Both the position numbers and the translations under genes were made by a program. The notes under the pieces were generated by a model. It was not told where the DNA came from. It saw only the letters and a program-made list of their open reading frames with translations, and made no database searches. From an uncultured Selenomonas sp. (GTDB lineage Bacteria; Bacillota; Negativicutes; Selenomonadales; Selenomonadaceae), in assembly GCA_938045435.1 (NCBI GenBank), contig CALIBA010000284.1:1-11605 (forward strand): a DNA stretch of 11,605 nucleotides, written 5' to 3'. This document shows, in pieces, positions 5,488 through 11,605 of the stretch. How positions within the stretch are numbered: position 1 is the stretch's first letter; each line of letters begins with the position of its first letter.

Positions 5488-6470
5488 CAGACAACGCCCT
5501 GCCGCAGGAGATCCGTCAGATGAACGATACCGACCGGAACACGCTGCGCATCGAGAACAGGCAGGACAGTCACGGGACGCGGCTGATGTTTCTCCATAAC
5601 AGAGAGCGCTGTCGCCGCCATCTTATCCGGTGTGATAGTGAGCGGCTCAGAAAACATAATACTCTCAACATCTTTATCGAGAAAGTTATAGTCCTTTGCA
5701 AGTGCACGGCGGATGATGCCGTCCGTAATCAGTCCAATAAATTTCCCCTCTGCATCGACGACGGAAGCTGCACCAAGCCCCTTGTCCGTCATGACAAAGA
5801 GCGCATCTTTCGCTGTCGTATGATAGGAGACGACAGGATTCTCATCTCCGGTGTGCATGACGTTTTCCACGGTGAGAAGGAGTTTTCGACCAAGGGCCCC
5901 CCCCGGATGAAAGAGCGCATAGTCCTCTTTTTTGAAATCCCGTACAGACATGAGCGCCATTGCAATCGCATCCCCCATCGCAAGCGTTGCTGTCGTGGAG
6001 GTTGTCGGCGCAAGTCCCAAGGGGCATGCCTCACGTTCCACACCGATGTCAATGTAGTAATCACAGCAGCGCCCCAGCTGAGAGGTGCGGCGGCCGCACA
6101 TAGCGATGATCTGCGCACCGATCCGATGGATAATAGAAAGAATATTTACGACCTCATTCGACTCACCGCTGTTTGAGATGGCAATCACAATATCATCCGC
6201 CGTCACCATGCCGAGGTCTCCATGAAACGCCTCCGCCGGATGCATAAAGAAAGACGGCGTGCCTGTGCTGGCAAGGGTCGCAGCGATTTTGCGCCCGACG
6301 TGACCGGATTTCCCCATCCCCGTAACAATAACGCGTGCCTTGCAGTTTAGGATGGCACGCACTGCTGTTTCAAAACTATCGTCGATACGGTCTTTTAGGC
6401 GGCTAATGGCCTCTGCCTCAATGGACAGGGTCTCAATGGCCTTTGCTTTCATTATACTGCACTCAGACAT
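5487..6470 (-). CDS. kdsD: KdsD, arabinose-5-phosphate isomerase (327 aa)
   Basis: KdsD converts ribulose-5-phosphate to arabinose-5-phosphate, the entry step of Kdo synthesis (KdsD/KpsF/GutQ family). An N-terminal SIS domain (about 35-175) contains GMGKSG (51-56), SNSGES (99-104), APTTSTT (154-160) and HPGGALG (188-194). K54, E106, E147 and H188 fall at a constant offset from the catalytic K59, E111, E152 and H193 I recall for the E. coli enzyme. Two CBS domains follow (about 200-327, VMHTGDENPVV and IMFSEPLTITPDK). The ATG at 6468-6470 was chosen because AGGTGA lies 5 bases upstream; a GTG at 6479 in the same frame has no ribosome binding site. It starts 13 bases after kdsA and overlaps kdsC by one base. 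An uninterrupted G8 run (5897-5904) sits just after H188. KpsF or GutQ are alternative family names, but the operon supports KdsD. Confidence 0.95.
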   Translation of the reverse strand: MSECSIMKAKAIETLSIEAEAISRLKDRIDDSFETAVRAILNCKARVIVTGMGKSGHVGRKIAATLASTGTPSFFMHPAEAFHGDLGMVTADDIVIAISNSGESNEVVNILSIIHRIGAQIIAMCGRRTSQLGRCCDYYIDIGVEREACPLGLAPTTSTTATLAMGDAIAMALMSVRDFKKEDYALFHPGGALGRKLLLTVENVMHTGDENPVVSYHTTAKDALFVMTDKGLGAASVVDAEGKFIGLITDGIIRRALAKDYNFLDKDVESIMFSEPLTITPDKMAATALSVMEKHQPRPVTVLPVLDAQRVPVGIVHLTDLLRQGVV

Positions 6471-6483
6471 GCGATTCACCTGT

Positions 6484-7311
6484 TCAATTCAACTTTTTAC
6501 GTACGATTTCATAGATGGCGAGTGCCTCTGTAAGGAGTTCCTCAAGTTTATCCAGATAGACCATATTCGCACCATCCGAGAGCGCCTCCGGCGGATTGTC
6601 ATGCACTTCGAGGAAAAGGCCGTCCACACCTGCGCCGACAGCAGCGCGCACCAGATACTCAACGTACTCGCGCTGCCCAGAGGAGCTTGTCCCCGCGCCG
6701 CCCGGAAGCTGTACGCTGTGCGTCCCGTCAAAGATGACCGGATAACCGAAGCTGCGCATAATCGGAAACGCACGCATATCCACAACGAGATTGTTGTACC
6801 CAAAGCTCGCTCCCCGCTCCGTGAGCAAGATGCGCTCACTGCCGCTCTCGTGAATCTTATCGACAACATTACGCATGTCGTTCGGTGAGAGAAACTGTCC
6901 TTTCTTCACGTTGACAATTGCGCCCGTCTGCGCAGCCGCATACAGGAGATCTGTCTGTCGCGAGAGAAACGCAGGGATTTGCAGGATGTCTGCAACTTTT
7001 GCTACGGGTTCTGCCTGATGCGTTTCGTGGATGTCGGTCACGACAGGGACGCCAAGTTCTGCACGGATTTTTCCGAGGATCTCGATGCCTTCTTTGAGCC
7101 CCGGGCCGCGGAAACTGTGGTAGGCAGAGCGATTCGCCTTGTCAAAGGAGGCCTTAAAGATATATGGTATACCGAGGCGATCTGTGATCTCCTTGATGCC
7201 GCGGCCAATGTAAAGAGAGCGTTCCAGTCCCTCTAAGACGCAGGGGCCCGCAAGAAGAACGAGCGGCTCACCGCCGCCGATTTCAAAATTCGCCAGCTTC
7301 ACTTTATTCAT
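6484..7311 (-). CDS. kdsA: KdsA, Kdo-8-phosphate synthase, metal-dependent (Cys) type (275 aa)
   Basis: KdsA condenses phosphoenolpyruvate with arabinose-5-phosphate to Kdo-8-phosphate in the cytoplasm. The TIM-barrel hallmarks are AGPCVLE (21-27), FKASFDKANRS (52-62), RGPGL (68-72), PAFLSRQTDLL (113-123), NVKKGQF (134-140), GTHSVQ (196-201) and LFLEVHD (232-238). C24, H198, E235 and D246 lie at a constant +13 from the metal ligands C11, H185, E222 and D233 of the Aquifex enzyme as I recall them. The E. coli enzyme has Asn in place of that Cys and needs no metal. The start is the ATG at 7309-7311, with GGAG 8 bases upstream; an ATG six bases earlier is too close to it, and a longer in-frame extension to 7353 is unsupported. 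It has its own promoter (7369-7397) and precedes kdsD by 13 bases. Confidence 0.96.
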   Translation of the reverse strand: MNKVKLANFEIGGGEPLVLLAGPCVLEGLERSLYIGRGIKEITDRLGIPYIFKASFDKANRSAYHSFRGPGLKEGIEILGKIRAELGVPVVTDIHETHQAEPVAKVADILQIPAFLSRQTDLLYAAAQTGAIVNVKKGQFLSPNDMRNVVDKIHESGSERILLTERGASFGYNNLVVDMRAFPIMRSFGYPVIFDGTHSVQLPGGAGTSSSGQREYVEYLVRAAVGAGVDGLFLEVHDNPPEALSDGANMVYLDKLEELLTEALAIYEIVRKKLN

Positions 7312-7329
7312 CTTCATAGCTCCTTTCAG

Positions 7330-7355
7330 CATTGCCCATGGGAACCTCTGCAATG
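7330..7355 (-). other. Hairpin in the kdsA leader
   Basis: CATTGC and GCAATG (7350-7355 and 7330-7335) are perfect complements around 14 bases. They lie between the predicted kdsA transcription start and its Shine-Dalgarno. There is no T-run after it, so it is not a terminator. It may affect mRNA stability or be chance. Confidence 0.25.
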
Positions 7356-7368
7356 TGGGGTGATTCTT

Positions 7369-7397
7369 ATTATAAAGATTTTACCAGCAGCGGTCAA
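7369..7397 (-). promoter_or_regulatory. Near-consensus sigma-70 promoter upstream of kdsA
   Basis: On the minus strand a -35 box TTGACC (7392-7397, 5/6) is separated by exactly 17 bases from a perfect -10 box TATAAT (7369-7374). The -35 box contains the kdsB stop codon. The predicted start near 7362 gives a leader of about 50 bases before the kdsA ATG. This would let kdsA and all genes down to lptB be transcribed independently of msbA, waaA-lpxK and kdsB. Confidence 0.78.
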
Positions 7398-8125
7398 TCT
7401 GCTAAGTCACGATACACCTTGTTGACCGCTGCAAGATCTTCTTCTGTATCTACACCGATAAAGACGGCATCTGTTTCGATGACTTTGATGCGGCGTCCAC
7501 TTTCAAGCACACGGAGCTGCTCAAGCGACTCTGATCGCTCAAGAGGTGTCTGCTCCATCTGTGCATAGGTGAGCAAAAAATCCCGCCGATATGCATAGAT
7601 GCCGATGTGCTTGTATGTTTCTGCGCCCGCATTCCGCGGATAGGGAATCTGTGCCCGTGAAAAGTAAAGGGCGTTTCCCGCGCGATCGGTAACGACTTTC
7701 ACATTGTTCGGATTTTCCATGTCCACCGCATCCGTGATCTTTGTCTTAACCGTTGCCATGGAAAGATCTTCCTCTATGAGAAACGGCTCAGTGAGCGCAT
7801 CTATGACCGCAGGATCAATGAGTGGTTCATCGCCCTGTACGTTGATAATCAAGTCGTATTCTGTCATCTTCTGCGCAACCTCTGCGAGGCGATCTGTCCC
7901 CGTTGCATGGTCACAGCGCGTCATAACAGCATGCCCGCCACATGCCTCCACCGCTGCGCAAATGCGTTCATCATCCGTTGCAACGATGACTTCCTGCACC
8001 TTTTTCGCCTGTTTTGCACGTTCGTATACGCGGACAATCATAGGTTTGCCGGCAATTTCGCGCAGAGGCTTCCCCGGCAAACGGGTCGATGCATAACGCG
8101 CTGGAATAACACAAAGAACCTTCAA
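7394..8125 (-). CDS. kdsB: KdsB, CMP-Kdo synthetase (243 aa)
   Basis: KdsB activates Kdo with CTP to CMP-Kdo, the donor used by WaaA. It is a nucleotidyltransferase with a Rossmann-like fold. Visible hallmarks are the N-terminal IPARYASTRLPGKP (7-20), GTDRLAE (76-82), the metal-binding NVQGDEP (95-101), NNVKVV, LYFSRAQIPYPR, KHIGIYAYRR and GVDTEEDL near the C-terminus. The length matches the family (about 245). The start is uncertain. A TTG at 8123-8125 gives MKVLCVIPARYAS, has GGAGATGA ending a few bases upstream, and matches the usual KdsB N-terminus. An ATG at 8134 (246 aa) overlaps that Shine-Dalgarno and has none of its own, and another TTG lies at 8140. It follows the fusion gene by about 50 bases, and its stop codon lies inside the kdsA promoter. 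Confidence 0.94.
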   Translation of the reverse strand: MKVLCVIPARYASTRLPGKPLREIAGKPMIVRVYERAKQAKKVQEVIVATDDERICAAVEACGGHAVMTRCDHATGTDRLAEVAQKMTEYDLIINVQGDEPLIDPAVIDALTEPFLIEEDLSMATVKTKITDAVDMENPNNVKVVTDRAGNALYFSRAQIPYPRNAGAETYKHIGIYAYRRDFLLTYAQMEQTPLERSESLEQLRVLESGRRIKVIETDAVFIGVDTEEDLAAVNKVYRDLAD

Positions 8126-8177
8126 CGAACTCATCTCCAAATTGATACTTGTTCACAAAAGTTTTCCTATACCCTCA

Positions 8178-10691
8178 TTAGGAACCTGGACGCAGTTTTT
8201 CCGCCAAGGCTTCTTTGAGTGTACTGAAAAATGCTTCCTGCCCTTTTTGAAAAGTGACCTCTACGGAGATGACATACATCGGAATCCTCCACTTCGCACG
8301 GACGACATCACCGGGTACTTTGACCGCATCCTTTTCGGTGATGATGATGGCCTCGACGCCAAGCGTCTCCGCGCGGTAGAGCACCTCTGCCATATCCTTT
8401 TCCCCATAGTCGTGGTGGTCGGGGTAGCGCATACTCTCTACAATCTCAATGCCGAGATCGGCAAGCGTTTGTTCAAAGGAAGCAGGATTGCCGATCGCGG
8501 AGACGGCAAGTACCTTTTTCCCCTTGAGTTCCGTGACAGGCACCCCGCCTGCGGCAATATCCTCGTACCAGTCAGCGAGACGGACAAACTGGCGCGGCTG
8601 ATGGATGCTCTCTAAGATCAGGCCATCTTGATTGTAACTGCGGAACGTCTCCCAGATGTATTCAATCGCACCGGGCGCGGCCTGGTCAACTTTCGTCATG
8701 AGACAGACATCTGCACGGTCGATATGTGAGAGTGGTTCACGAAGGGTTCCGCGCGGCAAAAGATACCCATTGCCAAAAACATTGACTGCATCCACGAGGA
8801 GGATGTCCATGTCACGCTCAAGCTGCCAGTGCTGGTATCCATCATCGAGGATAGCCACCTGTGCCCCGAAGTGCTCAATCGCATAGCGCCCGGTAACCGC
8901 ACGCTCCGGGCCGATGAGAACAGGAACATTCGGCAAGTGTTTCGCGAGCATAAACGCCTCATCCCCTGCCGTCTCAGCATCCATCTTGAGCGCATGCCCA
9001 TCGGAGACAATGCCGACTGCGCCGCGCCACTTTGCGCGATAGCCGCGGTTGAGAATGGCAACACGGTAGCCCATATCGCGGATCTCACGCGCAAGATGCT
9101 GTGCGGTCGGGGTTTTTCCCGTACCGCCAACGGTGACATTGCCAAGACTGATAACAAAGCAGGTCAGACGTTCTTTTTTGAACCAGCCTATATGATACAT
9201 AGAGAGCTTGAGATTGACGAGCTGCCCGTAAATCAAAGAGAATAGATAGAACACGGTCATGATGAGCCTGCGCCACAGCCCGCGCACTTCTTTGTCGTGC
9301 ACAAGGTCAATGAAGTAGGTTTGGAGATTCGCTACCTTCTGTGTGGCCTGTACACGGTGCCCGAGGATGCGGCGCTGTGCGCGGATGGCACGACGGCTCT
9401 CGTAGTTTTCAAGCATCTCCACGAGGATCTTGGCCGACTTTTCCGAGGCGCCCTTGTTCTCATCAATGATTGCGAGTGTCTCGCGCACAAGGCGTTCCCG
9501 TTCTGCTGGGTCACCAAACAGACGCAAGGTCTCACGTGTCAGCTCCTCACCATTTGTAACAGTAACGACGGCATCGTGGCTCCGAAAAAGCGCGTGGATG
9601 TCTTTGAAGTTGAACATCTGATCCCCGACAATGATTGCCTTGCCGTGTGCCGCCGGTTCCAGGATATTATGCCCCCCGTGTGCAACGAGGCTGCCGCCGA
9701 TATAGATGACATCGCCGAGACCGTACACGCGGCCAAGCTCTCCAACGGTGTCCAATATGACGATGTCCTCACCGCCCTCGCCCCCTTGCTGGAGGTTTTT
9801 ACGTGTGTTGACCGTAAAACCGGCTCGCCGACAGAGATGTTCGACCTCCATCGTGCGCAATACCTCACGTGGGGCGATGATGAGTCGAACGCTGGGTTCT
9901 TGTTCACGCACCGCACGGAATGCTGTGAGTACAAGTTCCTCCTCGCCGCGATGCGTAGAACCTGCGATCATAATGTGACTGGCACCAGAAAGCCCCAGTT
10001 CGCGGATAAGCTCTGCCCGCTCATCGGGGCTCACACTCGTATATGCCTGGTCGAATTTTGTATTGCCCGTCACGGTGACAAGCTCGCGCGGCGCACCAAG
10101 ACGCATGATATAATCCGCGTCGATACGCGACTGCATCGCGAAGCACTTGACTGTCCCAATCATCTCACGCAGCATACCAAAGAGATATTTATACTGCTTG
10201 ACACTGCGGTCACTGATGCGCCCATTAACCATCATGACCGGAACATCGAGCTGCTTTGCCTTTTTAAGAAAGTTCGGCCAAAGCTCCGTCTCAACGGGCA
10301 AAAAGACGCGCGGGCGGATGCGGTCCACGACACGCGAGGCGAGGAACGGCAGGTCAAGTGGGAAATAGATAATGGCATCGGCGTCTTTAATGATGCGGTT
10401 CGCCATCTCATAGCCGCCTGTCGTGACGACAGAGACAAGGATGGGGCTGGTGGGAAACGCCTTGCGAAATTCACGTACGAGAGGACTTGTCGCAACGATT
10501 TCGCCGACGGATGCAGCATGCACCCAGATGGCATCCTTCCGCGCGACCTTATCAATCGTCTCCTTTGGATAGAATCCAAAACTCTGTTTGATGCGCTCGA
10601 CGAAGCCGCGCTCCCGTGTTGCACGCAGGAGAAAAATAGGGATGATGATGGTGACGATGAGAATCGCTGCTAAATTGTAGAGAAATCTCAT
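8178..10691 (-). CDS. WaaA-LpxK fusion: Kdo transferase plus tetraacyldisaccharide 4'-kinase (837 aa)
   Basis: One uninterrupted frame joins two lipid A enzymes. Residues 1 to about 430 are WaaA/KdtA (GT30): a membrane anchor (1-22), HAASVGE (58-64, likely catalytic E64), ETELWPN (134-140) and GGSLVAHGGHN plus ILEPAAHGK (332-351). A basic linker (about 432-462) leads to LpxK (about 465-837). LpxK has its usual membrane-associated helix (LIMTVFYLFSLIYGQLVNLK), the P-loop GNVTVGGTGKT (517-527), ILDDGYQHWQLERD (615-628), NGYLLPRGTLREP, PDHHDY (757-762) and TEKDA (785-789). LpxK phosphorylates the disaccharide to lipid IVA, and WaaA adds Kdo to that product, so consecutive steps are joined. Each half is near normal single-protein length. 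The ATG at 10689-10691 has GGGGAG 7 bases upstream and starts 2 bases after the msbA stop; a GTG at 10697 is too close to it. The frame ends with tandem stops TAATGA. Confidence 0.93.
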   Translation of the reverse strand: MRFLYNLAAILIVTIIIPIFLLRATRERGFVERIKQSFGFYPKETIDKVARKDAIWVHAASVGEIVATSPLVREFRKAFPTSPILVSVVTTGGYEMANRIIKDADAIIYFPLDLPFLASRVVDRIRPRVFLPVETELWPNFLKKAKQLDVPVMMVNGRISDRSVKQYKYLFGMLREMIGTVKCFAMQSRIDADYIMRLGAPRELVTVTGNTKFDQAYTSVSPDERAELIRELGLSGASHIMIAGSTHRGEEELVLTAFRAVREQEPSVRLIIAPREVLRTMEVEHLCRRAGFTVNTRKNLQQGGEGGEDIVILDTVGELGRVYGLGDVIYIGGSLVAHGGHNILEPAAHGKAIIVGDQMFNFKDIHALFRSHDAVVTVTNGEELTRETLRLFGDPAERERLVRETLAIIDENKGASEKSAKILVEMLENYESRRAIRAQRRILGHRVQATQKVANLQTYFIDLVHDKEVRGLWRRLIMTVFYLFSLIYGQLVNLKLSMYHIGWFKKERLTCFVISLGNVTVGGTGKTPTAQHLAREIRDMGYRVAILNRGYRAKWRGAVGIVSDGHALKMDAETAGDEAFMLAKHLPNVPVLIGPERAVTGRYAIEHFGAQVAILDDGYQHWQLERDMDILLVDAVNVFGNGYLLPRGTLREPLSHIDRADVCLMTKVDQAAPGAIEYIWETFRSYNQDGLILESIHQPRQFVRLADWYEDIAAGGVPVTELKGKKVLAVSAIGNPASFEQTLADLGIEIVESMRYPDHHDYGEKDMAEVLYRAETLGVEAIIITEKDAVKVPGDVVRAKWRIPMYVISVEVTFQKGQEAFFSTLKEALAEKLRPGS

Positions 10692-10693
10692 AG

Positions 10694-11605
10694 TCACTCT
10701 CCCCGAAACTGAATATCATAAAGATGCTGATACAGACCGCCTCGTTCAAGAAGCTCCTCATGCGTCCCTTGTTCGACGATGCGCCCGCCGTCGATGACAT
10801 AGATTTGATCGGCGTGCAGCACCGTCGAGAGACGGTGCGCAATCACAAAGCTCGTACGCCCAACCATGAGGTCGTCAAGTGCCGCCTGCACAACTTTCTC
10901 ACTCTCGGTATCAAGTGCCGATGTCGCCTCATCGAGGATGAGAATGCGTGGATCTTTTAGAATTGCACGGGCAATCGCAATGCGCTGCCGCTGTCCGCCC
11001 GAAATACTGATGCCGCGCTCCCCAATCTCCGTATCATAACCATTTTCCAGTTCCATGATAAAATGATGTGCATTCGCTGCACGCGCAGCCGCCTCGATCT
11101 CTGCATCCGTCGCATCGAGCCGCCCATAGCGGATGTTCTCGCAGATGGTCGTCGAAAAGAGCATCGTCTCCTGTGGAACAAGACCTATCTGTCCACGCAG
11201 TGATGCAAGCGTCACATCGCGAATATCATGCCCGTCCACCGTAATGGCGCCAGTGTCGATTTCGTAAAAGCGTGGGATAAGGTTGGCGATGGTCGATTTT
11301 CCGGCGCCCGAAGGCCCAACGAATGCTATCATCTGACCGGGGCACGCAGAGAATGTGACATCGTTCAGAGCAGAGCGCCCCTTTTTATAGGAAAAACCAA
11401 CGTGGTCAAATCGTACATATCCTGTAACAGGAGGAAGCACACACGCATCTGGTTTATCTTTGATGTTTTCCTCCATATCAATGACGCCAAAGACGCGATC
11501 CACCGCCGCCATTGCCTTTTGAAGATTCCCGTAAATGCGCGAAAGCCGCTTGACAGGATTGGCAAGGTTGACCGCATAGGTGAGAAATGCCACAAACGCG
11601 CCCGC
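10694..11605 (-). CDS. msbA: MsbA-type lipid A exporter/flippase, C-terminal part (303 aa visible)
   Basis: The gene enters from the right edge in frame, and the true start lies outside the window. What remains is the end of the transmembrane domain (AFVAFLTYAVNLANPVKRLSRIY, with coupling helix) and the whole nucleotide-binding domain. Fragment numbering gives Walker A GPSGAGKS (97-104), Q-loop Q145, signature ISGGQ (201-205), Walker B ILILDE (221-226) and switch histidine H257. Exporters of this type work as homodimers; MsbA flips core-lipid A across the inner membrane using ATP. The nucleotide-binding domain alone cannot separate MsbA from other exporters with fused membrane and ATPase domains. 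The call rests on its position two bases before waaA-lpxK within an LPS operon. The stop TGA (10694-10696) overlaps the fusion gene's Shine-Dalgarno/start region, suggesting coupled translation. Confidence 0.87.
   Translation of the reverse strand, partial: AGAFVAFLTYAVNLANPVKRLSRIYGNLQKAMAAVDRVFGVIDMEENIKDKPDACVLPPVTGYVRFDHVGFSYKKGRSALNDVTFSACPGQMIAFVGPSGAGKSTIANLIPRFYEIDTGAITVDGHDIRDVTLASLRGQIGLVPQETMLFSTTICENIRYGRLDATDAEIEAAARAANAHHFIMELENGYDTEIGERGISISGGQRQRIAIARAILKDPRILILDEATSALDTESEKVVQAALDDLMVGRTSFVIAHRLSTVLHADQIYVIDGGRIVEQGTHEELLERGGLYQHLYDIQFRGE

Noticed and set aside
4621..5523. 300-codon open frame on the plus strand
   Set aside because: Antisense to kdsC and the acyltransferase, both with clear catalytic motifs; no family features of its own.
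7312..7353. N-terminal extension of KdsA to a start at 7353
   Set aside because: It runs through the leader hairpin with no Shine-Dalgarno; GGAG sits 8 bases before the ATG at 7311, and family length fits the shorter form.
8126..8177. Promoter in front of kdsB
   Set aside because: The AT-rich gap holds partial hexamers only, with no correctly spaced pair.
9297..10673. 458-codon open frame on the plus strand
   Set aside because: It lies wholly antisense to the WaaA half of the fusion, whose motifs are unmistakable. It has a cysteine/histidine-rich composition without recognisable domains, a typical shadow of codon bias.
1..11605. tRNA, rRNA, CRISPR array, insertion sequence or phage genes
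   Set aside because: No regularly spaced repeats, transposase or integrase motifs, or RNA-gene signatures were seen; nearly all of the window is covered by well-recognised genes.

Overview
The window looks like chromosomal DNA from a flagellated, outer-membrane-bearing Firmicute of the Negativicutes, most likely Selenomonas, Centipeda or a relative. This is inferred from three things seen together: a complete Gram-negative Kdo/lipid A/LPS-export cluster, a flagellin of the general Firmicute type, and a filamentous-haemagglutinin-like adhesin start. Coding DNA is moderately GC-rich and the main intergenic gap is very AT-rich. All twelve supported genes lie on the minus strand, so transcription runs from the right end to the left.

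Right to left, the LPS block is msbA (C-terminal part, cut by the window edge), a single-frame waaA-lpxK fusion, kdsB, kdsA, kdsD, kdsC, an LpxL/HtrB-type acyltransferase, lptC, lptA and lptB. Many junctions overlap or abut (TGATG overlaps at kdsD/kdsC and lpxL/lptC, TAA-ATG abutment at lptC/lptA), as in a translationally coupled operon. KdsD, KdsA, KdsC and KdsB make CMP-Kdo from ribulose-5-phosphate. LpxK phosphorylates the lipid A disaccharide, WaaA adds Kdo, and the acyltransferase adds a late acyl chain. MsbA flips the core-lipid A, and LptB, LptC and LptA take part in export. LptB's membrane partners LptF/LptG are not in the window. A near-consensus sigma-70 promoter overlapping the end of kdsB gives kdsA and the genes after it their own start point.

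To the left of lptB is an AT-rich gap of about 200 bases with nested inverted repeats and a good sigma-28 (motility) promoter. It drives a 466-residue flagellin that ends in a clear intrinsic terminator. The T-tract of this terminator contains the -35 box of a sigma-70 promoter for the next gene, a two-partner-secretion-type adhesin of which only the first 97 residues are visible.

The most notable features are the WaaA-LpxK fusion, the internal kdsA promoter, the Cys-type (metal-dependent) KdsA, the compact terminator/promoter overlap between flagellin and adhesin, and the unexplained palindromes upstream of the flagellin promoter. I saw no RNA genes, insertion sequences or CRISPR arrays, and no wholly unknown multi-gene system.
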